Assembly: GCA_963777435.1 (NCBI GenBank)
Contig: CAVZQT010000002.1
Coordinates: forward strand, 1 to 64,000
Origin: AP-15 sp963777435
Lineage (GTDB): Bacteria > Pseudomonadota > Alphaproteobacteria > ATCC43930 > CGMCC-115725
Length of the DNA stretch: 64,000 nt
Direction: 5' to 3'
Below are positions 51,227 through 60,159 of this stretch, one piece after another. The notes below the pieces were generated by a model that saw only the letters and a program-made list of their open reading frames with translations, searched no databases and was not told the origin of the DNA. How positions within the stretch are numbered: the first letter of the stretch is position 1; every line of letters begins with the position of its first letter. A program made the position numbers and the translations under genes.

Positions 51227-53552
51227 ATGAGCGAGATGCGTTCCGGCATCGGCGACCGGCCAAAGCGGCGTGAGGATTTGCGCTTTCTGACCGGGCGTGG
51301 CGCCTATCTCGACGACCTTGCGTATGACGGCCTGACATATGCGGTCGTGCTGCGCTCGCCGCACGCCCATGCGCAAATCGCCGGCATCGACGCGCGCGAG
51401 GCACGCGCCGCTCCGGGCGTGCTCGCGGTGGTAACCGCCACGGATGCGCCGGCCGATGGGTTGCAGCCGCTATTGCCGACCGCGACCGCCAACGCCCAAA
51501 CCGGCGAGCCGTTCGCCTTCGCGCCCCAGCCTGTGCTGGCCGCGGACAAGGTTCGCTATACCGGTGAGCCCGTCGCGGTGATCGTCGCCGAGACGCGCGA
51601 GCAGGCGCTCGATGCCGCCGAACGGATCGCGGTCGATTATATGCCGCTCCCAGCGGTGACCACAGTCGATGCCGCCCGAGCCGCCAACGCATCGCAGATC
51701 GCCGACGAGGCACCGGGTAATCTCTGCTTCGATTGGCGCACCGGCGACAAGGCGGCAGTCGACCGCGCCTTTGCCGCCGCCGCGCATGTCGTGCGGCTGC
51801 GGCTCGACAATCATCGCATCGTTACCAATCCGATGGAGCCGCGCGGCGTGATCGGGTTGTGGGACCCCGAGAAGGCCCGCTACACCGCTCATGTCTCGGC
51901 GCAGAGCATCCACAACACCCGCGACCATGCGGCGCGGGCACTCGGCGTTCCGGCCGCCGCGGTGCGCTTTGTGGCGCCCGATGTCGGCGGCGGCTTTGGC
52001 GCCAAGAACTTTGTCTACCCCGAGCATGTGCTGATCCCGTGGGCGGCGAAGCGGGTCGGACGTCCGGTCAAATGGATCGCGAGCCGCAGCGAGGTCTTTC
52101 TCGCTGACCATCAGGCCCGCGACCAGATCGCCGAAGCCGCCTTGGCGCTCGATGCGAACGGCCGGTTTCTGGCGCTCGAAATCGACAGCATCGCCAATGC
52201 CGGGGCCTATCTGGTCAGCGCCGGCGGGGTGCAGACGTTTCAGTATGTCCATCTGCCGGGGACGGTGTATCGCATTCCGGCGATCGCTTTGCGTGTCGCG
52301 GCGGTGCTGACCAACACCGCGCCGATCGGGGTCACCCGCGGGCCCGGCTTTGCCGAGGCGGTCAACATCATCGAGCGGCTGATCGACAAGGCGGCTTGCG
52401 AATGCAGCTTCGACCGCGCCGAACTGAGGCGCCTCAACCTGGTGCCGGCGGTGGCGATGCCGATGACCAATGTTCTCGGCAATCAAGGTCGACAGCGGCG
52501 CGTTCCCGGAGACTTTCGACCGGGCGCTCGCCCAGGCCGATATCGCCGGTTTTGCCCGCCGTCGCCGCGAGAGCGAGGCCAATGGGCTGCTGCGCGGTCT
52601 CGGTTTTGCCTATCACATCAAGGCGACCGGCGGCTCGCCCAGCGAAAATGTCGATATTCGGTTTGAGGCCGATGGGACCGTCGCGCTGATCACCGGCACC
52701 CAGACCATCGGTCAGGGTCACGAGACCACCTTCCCGCAGATCCTGGCCGACCGCCTCGGTGTGGCGAATGAGCAAATTCGCCTCGTCCAGGGCGACACCG
52801 ATCTGATCCCGATGGGCGGCGGTCATGGCAGCTCGCGGGCGACCTATATGGGCGGCACTGCGATCTGGCGCGCCTCGGAAGAGATCATCGCCAAGGGCAC
52901 GCGGATCGCCGCCGACCTCCTCGAAGCCGCCGAGGCCGACATCCATTTCGAGGACGGCGACTTCATCGTCGCCGGCACCGACCGCCGGGTGCGGCTGCCG
53001 GAGGTCGCCGCGGTCGGTCGCGACAAGGGCACGCCGCTCGACACCTATTACGCCTGGACCCGCGAGTGGATGACCTACCCGAACGGGACCCACGTCGCCG
53101 AAGTCGAGATCGACCCCGACACCGGCCGCGTGACATTGGCGCGCTATACCGCGGTCGATGATTACGGGGTGCTGGTCAATCCGATGATCGCCTCGGGTCA
53201 GGCGCATGGCGCAATCGCGCAGGGCGTCGGCCAAGCATTGCTCGAACACGCGGCCTATGACGCCCAAGGGCAGCTCGTCGCAGGCTCGTTTATGGACTAC
53301 GCGTTGCCGCGCGCCGACGACCTCCCACCCTATGAGCTCGGGTTCAACAATACGCGCTGCACCACCAACCCGCTCGGCGTCAAAGGCTGCGGCGAAGCGG
53401 GTGCGGTCGCCGGCTTTCCGGCGGTGGCCAACGCAATCGTCGACGCGCTCGCCCCGCTCGGCGTCACTGACCTCGCCGGCCCCGCTACCCCCGAACGCAT
53501 CTGGCGGCGGATCCGCAATCGGCATCACATGTCGGCAGGGAGCTTGGAGTAG
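51227..53552 (+). CDS. xanthine dehydrogenase/CoxL-type molybdopterin-binding subunit, frameshifted, solitary
   Basis: About 775 residues from ATG 51227 (MSEMRSGIGDRPKRREDLRF). Large subunit of molybdenum hydroxylases: KRREDLRFLTGRGAYLDDLA, LRSPHAHAQIAGIDAREARA, KVRYTGEPVAVIVAETREQA, VAPDVGGGFGAKNFVYPEHV, then a frame change near 52475 and DSGAFPETFDRALAQADIAG, ITGTQTIGQGHETTFPQILA, VQGDTDLIPMGGGHGSSRAT, and NPLGVKGCGEAGAVAGFPAV with the catalytic Glu. The AYXCSFR loop of true CO dehydrogenase is not seen; the corresponding segment reads APIGVTRGPGFAEAVNII. No FAD or 2Fe-2S subunit gene is nearby. It probably oxidises an aldehyde or N-heterocycle. Confidence 0.88.
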
Positions 53553-53627
53553 AAAACACGTTGCGGGGGGCGGGGTTTCGGATTAACGGGGATGGGTTGA
53601 GGCGCAGCGGATGGCGGCGATTCGCGG

Positions 53628-54413
53628 ATGGCGGGTAGTCTGGTTCAGGGTGCCGTTTTTACGGTCATGGTGGTGCGCGCGGGAATGCTGCGCGATCCCG
53701 CCTTTGAGGCGGAATTGGCCGAACAGATTCGTCGTAGCCCGCGTTTTTTTCTGAATGCGCCGGTTATTCTCGATCTTCGCGACATGGCCGAGTTCACGAG
53801 CGGCGAGCAGTTCGCCGAAGCCAGGAAGACATTGCGCCGCCACACCTTGACCTTGGTCGGGGTGCAGAATGCGCTCCCCGCGCAAGTCGAGGCCGCGGCG
53901 GCGGCCGGGCTCGCGAGCTTTGCCCCGAATTCGACCGGTCCGCGCCGCCAGCGCCCATCAGAACAACCAACACCGCCGCGCCCGCCGCCCCAAAGCGCCC
54001 CTCAACCAATCCCGCCACAACCCCCTCCGCCACACCCCAGCGCCCCTCAACCTCCCGCCTCATCCCAGATCGAGCATGGGGCTCCGCCACGGACCCGGCT
54101 GATCAGTCAGCCGGTGCGGTCGGGAACGCAAATCTACGCCCGCGGTGCCGATCTGATCGTCACCGCGGCGGTCAGCCCGGGGGCTGAAATCATGGCCGAC
54201 GGCAATATCCATGTTTACGGACCGTTGCGCGGCCGCGCTCTCGCCGGGGCTGCGGGCGATGCCGAAGCGCAAATCTTTTGCAGCCGCTTCGAGGCCGAAC
54301 TTGTCAGCATTGCCGGCCGCTATCTGGTCAGCGAGCAAATGCCGCCGGAAGAGCGCGGATTGCCGGTCCAAATCGCGCTAATCGATGACCGGTTGACCAT
54401 TACCCGCAATTGA
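53628..54413 (+). CDS. minC: septum site-determining protein MinC
   Basis: A 261-residue FtsZ inhibitor. The N-terminal domain (about 1-100) has LVQGAVFTVMVVRAGMLRDP, SPRFFLNAPVILDLRDMAEF and LTLVGVQNALPAQVEAAAAA. A strikingly Pro-rich linker follows (about 110-150, alternating P, S and Q). The C-terminal beta-helix has RSGTQIYARGADLIVTAAVS, PGAEIMADGNIHVYGPLRGR, ALAGAAGDAEAQIFCSRFEA and ELVSIAGRYL, the MinD-binding face. The linker is longer and more Pro-rich than in E. coli. First gene of minCDE; ATG 53628. Confidence 0.95.
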   Translation: MAGSLVQGAVFTVMVVRAGMLRDPAFEAELAEQIRRSPRFFLNAPVILDLRDMAEFTSGEQFAEARKTLRRHTLTLVGVQNALPAQVEAAAAAGLASFAPNSTGPRRQRPSEQPTPPRPPPQSAPQPIPPQPPPPHPSAPQPPASSQIEHGAPPRTRLISQPVRSGTQIYARGADLIVTAAVSPGAEIMADGNIHVYGPLRGRALAGAAGDAEAQIFCSRFEAELVSIAGRYLVSEQMPPEERGLPVQIALIDDRLTITRN

Positions 54414-54511
54414 GGGTCATCATAATGCGAGCGGCACGTTTCGAGCGCTGTTCGCTCCGCGGCCGGCATCGCGTTTGACGCCGGCTCGGCCGGGGGAAGG
54501 GGGAGGTCTTT

Positions 54512-55327
54512 TTGCCAGCGAAAGTAATTGTGCTCACCTCGGGCAAGGGCGGCGTCGGCAAGACGACCAGCGCCGCCGCGGTCGCCGCCGGTTTGGCGTT
54601 GCGCGGCCACCGCACGGTCGTCATCGATTTCGATGTCGGACTGCGCAATCTCGATCTCGTGATGGGTTGCGAGCGCCGCGTCGTCTTTGACTTTATCAAT
54701 GTCATCAATGGCGACGCCAAGCTCAATCAGGCGCTAATCAAGGATAAGCGCAACGATCAGCTCTATGTGTTTCCGACCTCGCAAACCCGCGACAAGGATG
54801 CGCTGAAACGCGACGGGGTCGAACGGGTGCTCGACGAGCTGAAGGAAAGCTTTGATTACATTATCTGCGACAGCCCGGCGGGGATCGAGCACGGTGCGAT
54901 CACCGCGCTGTACTTTGCCGACACCGCGATTATCGTGACCAACCCCGAGGTCTCCTCGGTCCGCGACAGCGACCGCATCATCGGCATTCTCGCCTCGAAA
55001 TCGCGGCGCGCCGAACAGAATATGGACCCGGTCGAGGTCCACTTGCTGCTGACCCGTTATTCGCCCGAGCGAGTGGAAAAAGGCGAGATGCTGGCGATCG
55101 AGGATGTCAAAGAGATCCTGTCGATCCCACTGCTCGGCGTCGTTCCCGAATCGGAATCGGTGTTGAAAGCATCGAACACCGGAACTCCGGTCGTGTTCGA
55201 CGAGGGCAGCCCGGCGGGCCAGGCTTATCTCGACGCTGTCGCCCGCCTGCTCGGTGAAGACCGCGAATTGCGCTTTTTGCGACCCGAGCGGCGTAACTTT
55301 TTCCGCAGCCTGTTCGGACGCGCATGA
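54512..55327 (+). CDS. minD: septum site-determining ATPase MinD
   Basis: A 271-residue deviant-Walker ATPase: KVIVLTSGKGGVGKTTSAAA (Walker A with signature Lys), VIDFDVGLRNLDLVMGCERR, FDYIICDSPAGIEHGAITAL, FADTAIIVTNPEVSSVRDSD, and an amphipathic C-terminal membrane-targeting helix (RRNFFRSLFGRA). The start is a TTG (54512) eight bases after GGGGGAGG; no better start exists. It recruits MinC to the membrane and oscillates with MinE. Its stop overlaps the minE start by 4 nt. Confidence 0.97.
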   Translation: MPAKVIVLTSGKGGVGKTTSAAAVAAGLALRGHRTVVIDFDVGLRNLDLVMGCERRVVFDFINVINGDAKLNQALIKDKRNDQLYVFPTSQTRDKDALKRDGVERVLDELKESFDYIICDSPAGIEHGAITALYFADTAIIVTNPEVSSVRDSDRIIGILASKSRRAEQNMDPVEVHLLLTRYSPERVEKGEMLAIEDVKEILSIPLLGVVPESESVLKASNTGTPVVFDEGSPAGQAYLDAVARLLGEDRELRFLRPERRNFFRSLFGRA

Positions 55328-55683
55328 TGCGGCTCCTCGATTTACTCTTTCCGGAGCGCCGGAACACCGCGGCGATCGCCCGCGACCGCTTGAAGATTGT
55401 GCTCGCCCATGAGCGCGCGAGCAGCCAGGCGCCCGATTTCCTGCCCGACTTGCAAAAAGAGCTGCTCGACGTCGTCAGCCGCTATATCGACATTCGCGAG
55501 GACATGCTGCGGGTCAATGTCGCCAGGTCGGGCGAAACCTCGCTGCTGGAGATCAATGTCGAACTCGACGGCGCCACGATCAAGCCGGTCAAAAACGGCG
55601 CAGCCAAGATAAAAGCGCCGGTGCCGATTGTGGTGGCAAAGCCAGACCCGAGTTCGGATCCGCCCTGGGTCAAGCCGGACTGA
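55324..55683 (+). CDS. minE: cell division topological specificity factor MinE
   Basis: A 119-residue MinD-ATPase activator. N-terminal membrane/MinD-binding region MRLLDLLFPERRNTAAIARD with RLKIVLAHERA, then the dimer domain LPDLQKELLDVVSRYIDIRE and MLRVNVARSGETSLLEINVE. A C-terminal extension of about 30 residues rich in Lys and Pro (KIKAPVPIVVAKPDPSSDPP) is longer than in E. coli MinE. Overlap with minD is ATGA. Last gene of the operon. Confidence 0.97.
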   Translation: MMRLLDLLFPERRNTAAIARDRLKIVLAHERASSQAPDFLPDLQKELLDVVSRYIDIREDMLRVNVARSGETSLLEINVELDGATIKPVKNGAAKIKAPVPIVVAKPDPSSDPPWVKPD

Positions 55684-55778
55684 ATAGATGGACTGCGGAA
55701 TGTCGACGGAAGGCGGATGCCGACAAGGTCAGAAGAGCAGCGAACAACTCGCCGGCCCAAAATTGAAAAGGAGGAGAC

Positions 55779-56468
55779 ATGGCGACTTATGTAATGATCC
55801 ACGGGGCTTATCAGGGCGGCTGGATCTGGAAGCCGACGGCGACACGCCTGCGGCAGGCCGGGCATCTCGTCTATGCGCCGTCGCTCGATGGCTGCGGTGA
55901 CCGGCGGGGCTCGCTGCGCCCTGGGATCTCGGTCGAGACCCACGCCAAGGAGATCGCCGATTTGCTGTTTTACGAGGATTTGAACGATGTCGTGCTGACC
56001 GGCACCAGCTCCGGCGGGATGGTGCTGTGCCGGGCCGCCGAACTGGCGCGCGACCGTATCGGAAAGCTGATGTTTGTCGATGCGCTGGCGTTGATGGACG
56101 GCGAGCGGGTGGCGCAAATCGTCAACCGCCCGACACCGCGCGTAACCAGTGAATTGACCGTCGCGCCGTCGCGCGAAGACGCCGAAAACCGCAGTTTTGC
56201 GGCGTTAGCGCCAGCGGCGCGCGCCTTCGCGTTGGCGCGCTATACGCCGCATCCGATCGCGGCGATGGATGAGGCGGTGTCGTTGAAGAGCTTTTGGTCG
56301 CAGCCGTGGAATGCGACCGTGATCCGCTGCCGCCAAGCCCCCAACCCGGGTGAGGCGCATCAGAGCCGCACCGCCGAGAAGCTCGGCGCCAAATACCTCG
56401 AAATCGACACCGGACACTACCCGATGCTGTCCGACCCGGAGATACTGGCGCCGCTGCTGATGGAGTGA
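55779..56468 (+). CDS. alpha/beta hydrolase (EstC/methylesterase-like)
   Basis: A 229-residue cytoplasmic hydrolase. Oxyanion-side motif YVMIHGAYQGGWIWKPTATR, nucleophile elbow VVLTGTSSGGMVLCRAAELA (GTSSG), and terminal catalytic His in LEIDTGHYPMLSDPEILAPL. The short lid and HG.Y.GGW.W start resemble plant-type methylesterases and hydroxynitrile lyases and bacterial EstC. The substrate is unknown. The ribosome site AAGGAGGAG is strong. It sits between minE and a crotonase gene and may belong with the catabolic genes downstream. Confidence 0.88.
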   Translation: MATYVMIHGAYQGGWIWKPTATRLRQAGHLVYAPSLDGCGDRRGSLRPGISVETHAKEIADLLFYEDLNDVVLTGTSSGGMVLCRAAELARDRIGKLMFVDALALMDGERVAQIVNRPTPRVTSELTVAPSREDAENRSFAALAPAARAFALARYTPHPIAAMDEAVSLKSFWSQPWNATVIRCRQAPNPGEAHQSRTAEKLGAKYLEIDTGHYPMLSDPEILAPLLME

Positions 56469-56586
56469 CGAGAAGGCGATCCTCGGATGGCGGCGGCACC
56501 CGCGACGATGATCAACCAGGCAATAGCGCTCGGCCCGATTGCGGGAGCTAATCGCGATCGGGCAACAGCCCGCGAGGAAAGCAAAG

Positions 56587-57345
56587 ATGGCTTATGAGTT
56601 CATATTGGCCGAGCGCTATGAGGATCTCGCGATCATCACATTGAACCGGCCCGAAAAGCTCAATGCGCTTAGCTTTGGGCTGGTGCGCGAGCTCGACGAG
56701 GCGTTGACCGACTACGAGTCTGACGACGCGGTTAAAGCGGTGGTCTTGACCGGCGCCGGGGAGCGCGCCTTTTCCGCTGGCGCCGACATTCACGAGATGG
56801 CCGGCCTATCGGGCGAGGAACTGGCGCAGCGTCAGACTTTCCGTGGCGAGGCGACCTGGCACATTGCGACTTTTGCCAAGCCGTTGATCGGCGCAATGAA
56901 CGGCCTGGCATATGGCGGCGCCGCCCTATTGTCCTCGACACTCGATTTGCGCATCGGCTGCGAGCGGACCCAGTTCCGGTTTCTCGCGGCGAGCTATGGG
57001 CGCGTCAATTCGACCTGGTCATTGCCATTGCTGGTCGGGCTGCCCAAGGCCAAAGAATTGCTCTACACCGGTCGGGTCGTCGGGGCCGAGGAGGCCGAGC
57101 GCATCGGGCTGTTAAACCAGGTCGTTCCGGCTGCTCGGCTCCTCGTGACCGCGGTCGAGATCGCCCAGATGATCGCCAAAAACGATTCGCGCATGGTGCA
57201 AGGCATCAAGCGCCTGCTGCACGACGAAATCGGGATGGGTTGGCGCGACCGCTATGCGACCGAAGAGGACGCGCGCGACAGCTGGCTTGCTGCCGATCAC
57301 CCGCGCGAAGGTTTCCGGGAATTTCTTAGCCGCAAACCGGGCTGA
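56587..57345 (+). CDS. enoyl-CoA hydratase/isomerase family protein lacking both usual catalytic Glu
   Basis: A 252-residue crotonase-fold protein from ATG 56587 (GAGGAAA upstream). Fold landmarks: IITLNRPEKLNALSFGLVRE, VVLTGAGERAFSAGADIHEM (oxyanion loop) and KPLIGAMNGLAYGGAALLSS (second oxyanion Gly). At the position of the first hydratase Glu (GGCEL) it has Ala113 (GGAAL), and the second (PE..LG) reads AASYG around residues 135-138. It should bind an acyl-CoA but is unlikely to hydrate enoyl-CoA by the usual mechanism; isomerase, hydrolase, lyase or other activity is possible. Confidence 0.85.
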   Translation: MAYEFILAERYEDLAIITLNRPEKLNALSFGLVRELDEALTDYESDDAVKAVVLTGAGERAFSAGADIHEMAGLSGEELAQRQTFRGEATWHIATFAKPLIGAMNGLAYGGAALLSSTLDLRIGCERTQFRFLAASYGRVNSTWSLPLLVGLPKAKELLYTGRVVGAEEAERIGLLNQVVPAARLLVTAVEIAQMIAKNDSRMVQGIKRLLHDEIGMGWRDRYATEEDARDSWLAADHPREGFREFLSRKPG

Positions 57346-57592
57346 CCGAGGGGAAACCACGCGTAGCTCCGGTGCGGCTCATCGGCGCGATGCCGCAGTG
57401 CGCACCCACTCTTAATTAGAAATTAATCGAGTGAATGGTTCGATCACAAGATCACGTGTCCAACCGTGACGGAAAGCGTAATGAGTGTCGCTTGGTCCAC
57501 ATGAGGACGTCGCTCTGCCGGGGTACCCAACCGACGGCATGAGTTGATCGGACATAGCCGGCAAATCATCGTGGGTTACTTCGCAGGGGTTA

Positions 57593-58750
57593 ATGCAGTC
57601 GCAATCGCTGTTTGATAAAGGAGCCACGGCACTGGCGCGAACGTCGATTTCCGAGACTCGGCTTTCGCGACTGGGGGTCGAACTCACTGTCGTCGTGCCA
57701 ACCTTCAACGAGCGCGACAACATCGAGCCGTTGCTTGCGCGCCTCAGATCAGCATTGTGCGGGATCGACTGGGAGGTAGTGTTTGTCGACGATGATTCGC
57801 CGGACGGTACCGCTGAGGCGGTGCGCGCCCTCGCGAAAACCGATGCACGGATCCGCTGTCTGCAGCGGATTGGCCGCCGCGGCCTGTCGACCGCAGTCAT
57901 CGAAGGAATGCTCGCCAGCAGCACCCAATATCTCGCGGTGATCGACGCCGATCTACAACACGACGAGACGCTGCTGCCGCGGATGCTCGAGACGCTCAAG
58001 ACCGAGAACCTCGATGTGGTGATCGGCAGCCGACATACCCTTGGTGGCGGCGTCGCCGAGTGGGATCGCCGGCGGGCGAGGATCAGCGATGTCGCCACCC
58101 GCCTCGCCCGGCTGGTTGTTGCCGCCGATCTAGCCGACCCGATGAGCGGGTTTTTTATGCTGACCCGTCCGGCTTTCGAACTGGCGGTCAGGCGTTTGTC
58201 GGGGCAGGGGTTCAAGATACTGCTCGATCTCTTCGCCTCGACCCCGACCGCCTATCGGTTCAAGGAAATTCCTTACATGTTTGGCCAGCGGCAACATGGC
58301 GAGAGCAAGCTCGACAGTTTTGTCGTTTGGGAATACCTGATGCTACTGACCGACAAGCTGGTCGGGCGCTATGTTCCGGGTCGCTTTGTTTCGTTCGCCG
58401 CGATCGGCGGTTCGGGCGTCGTCGTGCATTTCACGACGCTTTATCTCGCGTTAAAGCTCGTCTCGTTCCCGGCGGCTCAGGCGCTCGCCACCTTTGTCGC
58501 GATGACCAGCAACTTCGCCCTGAACAACACGCTGACCTATCGCGATCGCCGTCTGACCGGCCGGCATTTTGTCACCGGGCTGCTTTCATTTTATGCCGTA
58601 TGCAGTCTCGGCGCGGTCGCCAATGTCGGTATCGCCTCGGCAGCTTTTGCCCAGCATTACACCTGGTGGGTATCCGGTCTGGCAGGGGCAGTGGTCGGAG
58701 TGGTCTGGAATTACGCGGTTTCTTCTGTCTTTACTTGGCAGCGCCGCTAA
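57593..58750 (+). CDS. GT2 glycosyltransferase fused to GtrA-like membrane domain
   Basis: 385 residues. The GT-A domain (about 28-265) is of the dolichol-phosphate mannose synthase type: LTVVVPTFNERDNIEPLLAR, WEVVFVDDDSPDGTAEAVRA, YLAVIDADLQHDETLLPRML (DxD metal site) and FKEIPYMFGQRQHGESKLDS. The C-terminal ~120 residues form four membrane helices of the GtrA family (FVSFAAIGGSGVVVHFTTLY, AQALATFVAMTSNFALNNTL, LLSFYAVCSLGAVANVGIAS, GAVVGVVWNYAVSSVFTW). It would load a sugar onto polyprenyl phosphate and move or anchor the product at the inner membrane, for surface polysaccharide or lipid modification. ATG 57593. Confidence 0.92.
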   Translation: MQSQSLFDKGATALARTSISETRLSRLGVELTVVVPTFNERDNIEPLLARLRSALCGIDWEVVFVDDDSPDGTAEAVRALAKTDARIRCLQRIGRRGLSTAVIEGMLASSTQYLAVIDADLQHDETLLPRMLETLKTENLDVVIGSRHTLGGGVAEWDRRRARISDVATRLARLVVAADLADPMSGFFMLTRPAFELAVRRLSGQGFKILLDLFASTPTAYRFKEIPYMFGQRQHGESKLDSFVVWEYLMLLTDKLVGRYVPGRFVSFAAIGGSGVVVHFTTLYLALKLVSFPAAQALATFVAMTSNFALNNTLTYRDRRLTGRHFVTGLLSFYAVCSLGAVANVGIASAAFAQHYTWWVSGLAGAVVGVVWNYAVSSVFTWQRR

Positions 58751-58798
58751 GCCCGAGCTGCTCGTGGTCCAGATCTAAGATATGGCAGCGCCCCCTTA

Positions 58799-58846
58799 GT
58801 CGTCATTCCCGTGAAAGCGGGAACCCAGGGCTGGCGTTCCCAATGC
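58799..58846. repeat. REP-like palindrome, same family as at 31610-31690
   Basis: Begins CGTCATTCCCGTGAAAGCGG, then GAACCCAGGGC, matching the units between cobS and cobT in sequence and hairpin layout. It lies in the 101-bp convergent gap between the glycosyltransferase and the phosphoesterase, where it may act as a bidirectional terminator-like hairpin. Confidence 0.75.
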
Positions 58847-58851
58847 CGCGC

Positions 58852-59436
58852 TCAGCGGCTGCTGTCCGGGTAGTCGGTGACCACGACTTCGTCGCTCGCG
58901 GTGTCGAGGACGGCGCAGCTTAATTGCCGGCCGTTGGCATGGTCGCGCGGGTCGCCCGCCGAGCCCGGATTGATCACCAGCACCCGACCGACCCGACGCA
59001 CGAGTTGATGATGCGTGTGGCCGTAAAGGACGTAATCGGCGCCGGCCTCGGCGAACCGCTCCAATTCCGAGCTGTGCGGAAAGACGTAGGTCCCGCGCGG
59101 CTCCCACGGGGTCGAGTGCACGAGTAATAATCTTCTCCCGCCGACCTCCAGTTCGATGCGATGCGGGCGCTCGGCGAGCCAACCAAGCAGCGATCCGTCG
59201 ATCCACTCTGCCGCGCGGGCGCGGGCGCCATGTGGCCCGAGAAAGCCTTCTTCGTGATTTCCGAGAATTACATGCGCACCGCGCTCACGCAGGATCTGCA
59301 CGACCTCGTTCGAAAAACGGTACTCATAGATGCTGTCGCCAAGACAGATCAGTTGGTCGCAATCCCCCATGATGTCGAGCGCGCGCAACAGCCCATGGTG
59401 GTTGCAATGCACATCGGAAACGATGCCAATCCTCAC
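58852..59436 (-). CDS. metallophosphoesterase (YfcE/MJ0936-like)
   Basis: A 194-residue calcineurin-like phosphodiesterase. Metal ligands: RIGIVSDVHCNHHGLLRALD (D-x-H), LICLGDSIYEY (GD), VILGNHEEGFL (GNHE), LLLVHSTPWEP (His) and YVLYGHTHHQLVRRVGRVLV (GHTH), then INPGSAGDPRD (GS). Likely acts on phosphodiesters; the substrate is unknown. Full length and intact. ATG 59436, convergent with the glycosyltransferase gene. Confidence 0.92.
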   Translation of the reverse strand: MRIGIVSDVHCNHHGLLRALDIMGDCDQLICLGDSIYEYRFSNEVVQILRERGAHVILGNHEEGFLGPHGARARAAEWIDGSLLGWLAERPHRIELEVGGRRLLLVHSTPWEPRGTYVFPHSSELERFAEAGADYVLYGHTHHQLVRRVGRVLVINPGSAGDPRDHANGRQLSCAVLDTASDEVVVTDYPDSSR

Positions 59437-59489
59437 CGGGCCGGTCCCGCCTTAACCTGCCCGGTGACCGCAAAGGCTGTCTCCCCCAC

Positions 59490-60020
59490 CTAACCCTCCC
59501 TCGCCTGCAGGGAAGGGTGGGGGTCGGCGGAGGTGAGAGGGCGGCAGCGCAGCAGGTTCATCGGCTTCAGGGTCATCACCACATCGCCATTTTGATTGAG
59601 CACCTCGATGAAGGTGCGCAGCATGCCGCGATCGGGCTTGCTGCGCGAGCGCGTCGCCTCGATCACCGTCACGCGCAGGTGCAGCACATCGCCGGGCCGC
59701 ACCGGGCGGGTCCAGCGCAATTCATCGATGCCGGGCGAGGCGAGGCTCGCATGCCCCGGCAGAAAATTCTCGACAAACATCCGCATCATCATCCCGGCGG
59801 TATGCCAGCCGCTGGCGATCAGCCCCTCAAATGGGCCGAGGGCTGCCGCATGTGTATCGGCATGCATCGGCTGCGGGTCGAACCGGCGGGCAAAATCCAA
59901 GATCTCCGCTTCGGTGACTTCCGCCTGGCCGAATTCATAGATCGCGCCGGGGACGAAGTCCTCGAACCAGCGGTCTTCGATCGGCACGGCAAACTCGGAT
60001 CGGGCCAAACTCGCCTCCAT
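59490..60020 (-). CDS. MaoC-family (hot-dog) dehydratase
   Basis: About 176 residues from ATG 60020 (MEASLARSEFAVPIEDRWFE); an upstream start adds an unlikely stretch. Hot-dog hydratase-2 motif DFARRFDPQPMHADTHAAAL (catalytic Asp and His) with GPFEGLIASGWHTAGMMMRM, then GIDELRWTRPVRPGDVLHLR. It would hydrate or dehydrate an acyl-CoA such as an R-3-hydroxyacyl-CoA. It is divergent from the GMC oxidoreductase gene, 139 bp between starts, and part of a catabolic neighbourhood. Confidence 0.9.
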   Translation of the reverse strand: MEASLARSEFAVPIEDRWFEDFVPGAIYEFGQAEVTEAEILDFARRFDPQPMHADTHAAALGPFEGLIASGWHTAGMMMRMFVENFLPGHASLASPGIDELRWTRPVRPGDVLHLRVTVIEATRSRSKPDRGMLRTFIEVLNQNGDVVMTLKPMNLLRCRPLTSADPHPSLQAREG

Positions 60021-60159
60021 GGTCACGCCCGGACTGCCATCCGGGGTTGACCCGGGTATGCGCGATTGGATTACATCAACCCGACACAAAAGTCGCCGCC
60101 ACGCACAACCCGGCTCACGATCGGGGCGCGCGTCGCGAAAATGCCCGCGAGGGAGGGAG

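Noticed and set aside
57412..58215. 267-codon minus-strand open frame opposite the glycosyltransferase
   Set aside because: Ser/Arg-rich antisense reading of a well-conserved GT2 domain; no motif.
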